Origin: Hydractinia symbiolongicarpus
Lineage: Eukaryota > Cnidaria > Hydrozoa > Anthoathecata > Hydractiniidae
Assembly: GCF_029227915.1 (NCBI RefSeq)
Contig: NC_079881.1
Coordinates: forward strand, 18,887,501 to 18,951,500
DNA: 64,000 bases
Reading direction: 5' to 3'
Shown here: positions 54,464-64,000 of the stretch, piece by piece
Layout of the letters: each line of letters starts with the position of its first letter
Numbering within the stretch: position 1 is the first letter of the stretch
The notes under the pieces: generated by a model
What the model was told of the DNA's origin: nothing
The model's database searches: none
The model's input: the letters and a program-made list of their open reading frames with translations, nothing else
Made by a program: the position numbers and the translations under genes

Positions 54464-55181
54464 TTTGTTTTTGATAATGCTATTTGATACTTGATACTGC
54501 GTCAATCTTATTGATTCAAAGGAATTTCCCTAAAATTTCAATGTTTAGTTATACCTTCCGCTATTTTAACATCGTTTTAAAACTTCTTCACTTTTAATAT
54601 AATTTAGCTCTTCACCTTTTTGATGAAAACTGTGAAATAAAATTCCAACAACGAATGTCGATTATCGATAAGAAAATGTAATGCTAGCAACTACAAACAG
54701 TAACAGCTTGCTCACATCCAGCAAAGCTAAGAAGCCCATGGTTAAAAATCCCAATGATTTACTCTTTTATATTAATCTCCTCCGGTGAAAATGTAAATTT
54801 CGTCATTGTACACTAATAATTATGTCAGTGCTGTGGCCAGCAAAATGATTTTTTTTTGTTCTCCAAAGTATGTTCGTACAGGTTTTTTCTACTCCAAAAA
54901 GTAATTTCATCCTCTCCTCCTCAGGCAGCAGTGTATTTTTACCCTATGCATGCCGAAGTATAGGGTGTCAGGGAGGGGGAGGAGGGAGGAGAGAGCCAAA
55001 ACTGCCCTACCCCCATAACTTACCTTGTCTTGGGTTAGAAGCCATAAAACGTGATCTATGACGAGACAATTAAAACTAATGCTTCAAATTATGACTGTCA
55101 GCAATAACTTTTGCTGACGTCAGTCTGCATATTTTGATAAGATATATGTTTTTAAAGATCCATTGTTATTTAGAAAATACT
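54464..55181. other. Non-coding region
   Basis: I see no gene. There is a G-rich tract (GGGAGGGGGAGGAGGGAGGAG, about 54972-54992). Confidence 0.4.
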
Positions 55182-55288
55182 AATCGGTGGCCCTTGGAAA
55201 AATCCACGGTTCGCATGCCCTTTATTTACCGCAATTCATGTTTCGCTACTATGGTTATCATTTTACGTGACAAACAGACGTATACGGG
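55182..55288 (-). repeat. MITE-like dispersed repeat, minus orientation
   Basis: Complement of the repeat at 46276-46385. It shares the words that on its own minus strand read GTATACGTCTGTTTGTCACG, AAAATGATAACC, GTAGCGAAACAT and GTGGATTTTTCC. Confidence 0.65.
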
Positions 55289-56460
55289 TATTAATTATGA
55301 TAGAGATTATATTCAAATAATCACTGTGTTAGGGCGCGATATCTTCCTTGATATTATTCGGGTATGTAGTTGAATTTTCGTGCACAGCTTAGGTGCCATT
55401 TTATGTAGTTAGAGTATCTTGCCCCACTCCGCCCCCTTTCCCCTTTTAAACACATTATGTTTTTAATTCGTTGTACTGTTTTTAAATTGCTTATTTTGTG
55501 TTCTTCAACATATTTGCATTATCATGTTGCAAGAGAAGGTCTAGACTTTAAGTCGACTTCACTTAATCCGAGCATTTTACTGATGTAAATAATTCCGGCG
55601 CGGCGACTTTCCATACCAAATAGGATAAGTATCTTGTCAATTGAAGTCTTCATAATTGAACAGAATATTTCGAACGGTTTCTCGTTCCTGTAGTACTTGG
55701 GAACATTTTCTCTCCTTAACTTGAAAATAAGTCGTTTATACTGGGCCTTAGTAAAATGGAAAATCATTAATCGCCAAACCGAAATCCTCTCTATAACAAT
55801 AATATACGTTGTCTATCTGTGTTAGAAACGGTTGCACCACTGCGTTATTTTAGACTCTCCGATCAGTAATTTCTTTGTTCATGATGACAGGCGGACAAGC
55901 AAGCATAAAATGCAGGGATATATATGTGAAGGGCAAATTCATGCGGGTTTTTACACAGGGGTGGGTCAGCGTCCTAATAAAAAGGAAACGCATCGTTGCA
56001 TTAAAAAATACACAAGATATAATTGATCGGTAATTTTATAAAAACATAGGTTTCATAGTTATGACCTAAAGCGCAAGAAAACAATAATCAAGGGGCTAAC
56101 AAAGACTTTCCCTGTCTATTGACTTGCAAAAGACTTTTCCACGATTCCGGCGCAAAACTGCTGATACCCAATACAGTAAACATTTTCTCTTGCCATATGT
56201 GAAAAAAATTAGAGATGGCAGGCTATCCGATATCGTCAAACGGCAATTTGTTTCCGCGGTTGGAAATAATAATTGGATCAACGTATTACCAATAATAATT
56301 ATTGAATCAATTATTATCACTATTTTTAAGTTAGAGGAAATCAATATTGTTTGGAATAAAATAATAATTTTTTTTATTGGATCTAATCTCAATAATATAA
56401 ATTTTGCGCAACAACAATAATATAATTGATCCAACGCCTGCCGGTTGTCGTTATACATAG
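55289..56460. other. Non-coding region before the second (AAT)n tract
   Basis: Open frames at 55522-55767 (minus) and 55832-56026 (plus) have no recognised motif. GATGGCAGGCTATCCG, the satellite core, occurs singly at about 56215. Around 56260-56430 there are AATAATAATT-type words and repeated TTGGATCAA/TTGATCCAA in inverted orientation. Confidence 0.4.

Positions 56461-64000
<7,540 letters not shown>

Overview
The window looks like an AT-rich metazoan genome, most likely a cnidarian. The genes have GT-AG introns. The transposons present (Polinton/Maverick, Helitron-like, restriction-like-endonuclease LINE, pogo, Crypton-like) are in my general knowledge well represented in cnidarians. The organism call is inference and no marker gene fixes it.

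Host genes are few. A five-exon secreted animal haem peroxidase lies at 2690-4825 and appears intact. An intronless 12-helix MFS-type transporter at 11759-13066 is intact. A decayed inverted paralogue of it lies at 7857-9290, split by a fold-back insertion that carries a 13-bp target duplication. A three-exon SET-domain gene at 49576-51530 has an in-frame stop just before its ELxYDYG motif.

The centre is a nest of transposons. A Helitron-like protein gene on the minus strand (about 34484 down to 18997) has been split twice. The first insertion is a 10.6-kb Polinton (22863-33490; 196-bp terminal inverted repeats; ATTGT target duplication). The second is a 5'-truncated LINE (about 19970-22757) whose ORF joins a CCHC/RLE endonuclease to a ubiquitin-specific protease. 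The Polinton encodes a protein-primed type B DNA polymerase (two breaks), a Fic protein, a C-terminally truncated A32-like packaging ATPase, a SAP-like protein, a possible OB-fold protein, a putative jelly-roll protein and several membrane proteins. One of these starts with adjacent ALIX-type and TSG101-type late-domain motifs. I see no integrase, no adenain-like protease and no clear double-jelly-roll capsid gene. Its plus-strand genes are each followed by a DNA hairpin, and one divergent gene pair shares a 24-bp palindrome holding both start codons.

To the right is a pogo-like element (35821-38139, TA duplication) with a broken DD35D transposase and a divergent HIRAN-like accessory gene. 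From 39391 to the window end there is a near-identical direct duplication with a 17,250-bp period (39391-46736 and 56641-64000) whose breakpoint falls in an (AAT)n tract. Between the copies lie an 89-bp satellite array, the SET gene and a Crypton-like tyrosine recombinase. A 15-base motif, GATGTCAGGCTATCC, recurs in the satellite, in a 20-bp minisatellite in the opposite orientation, and in the inverted repeat at the breakpoint.
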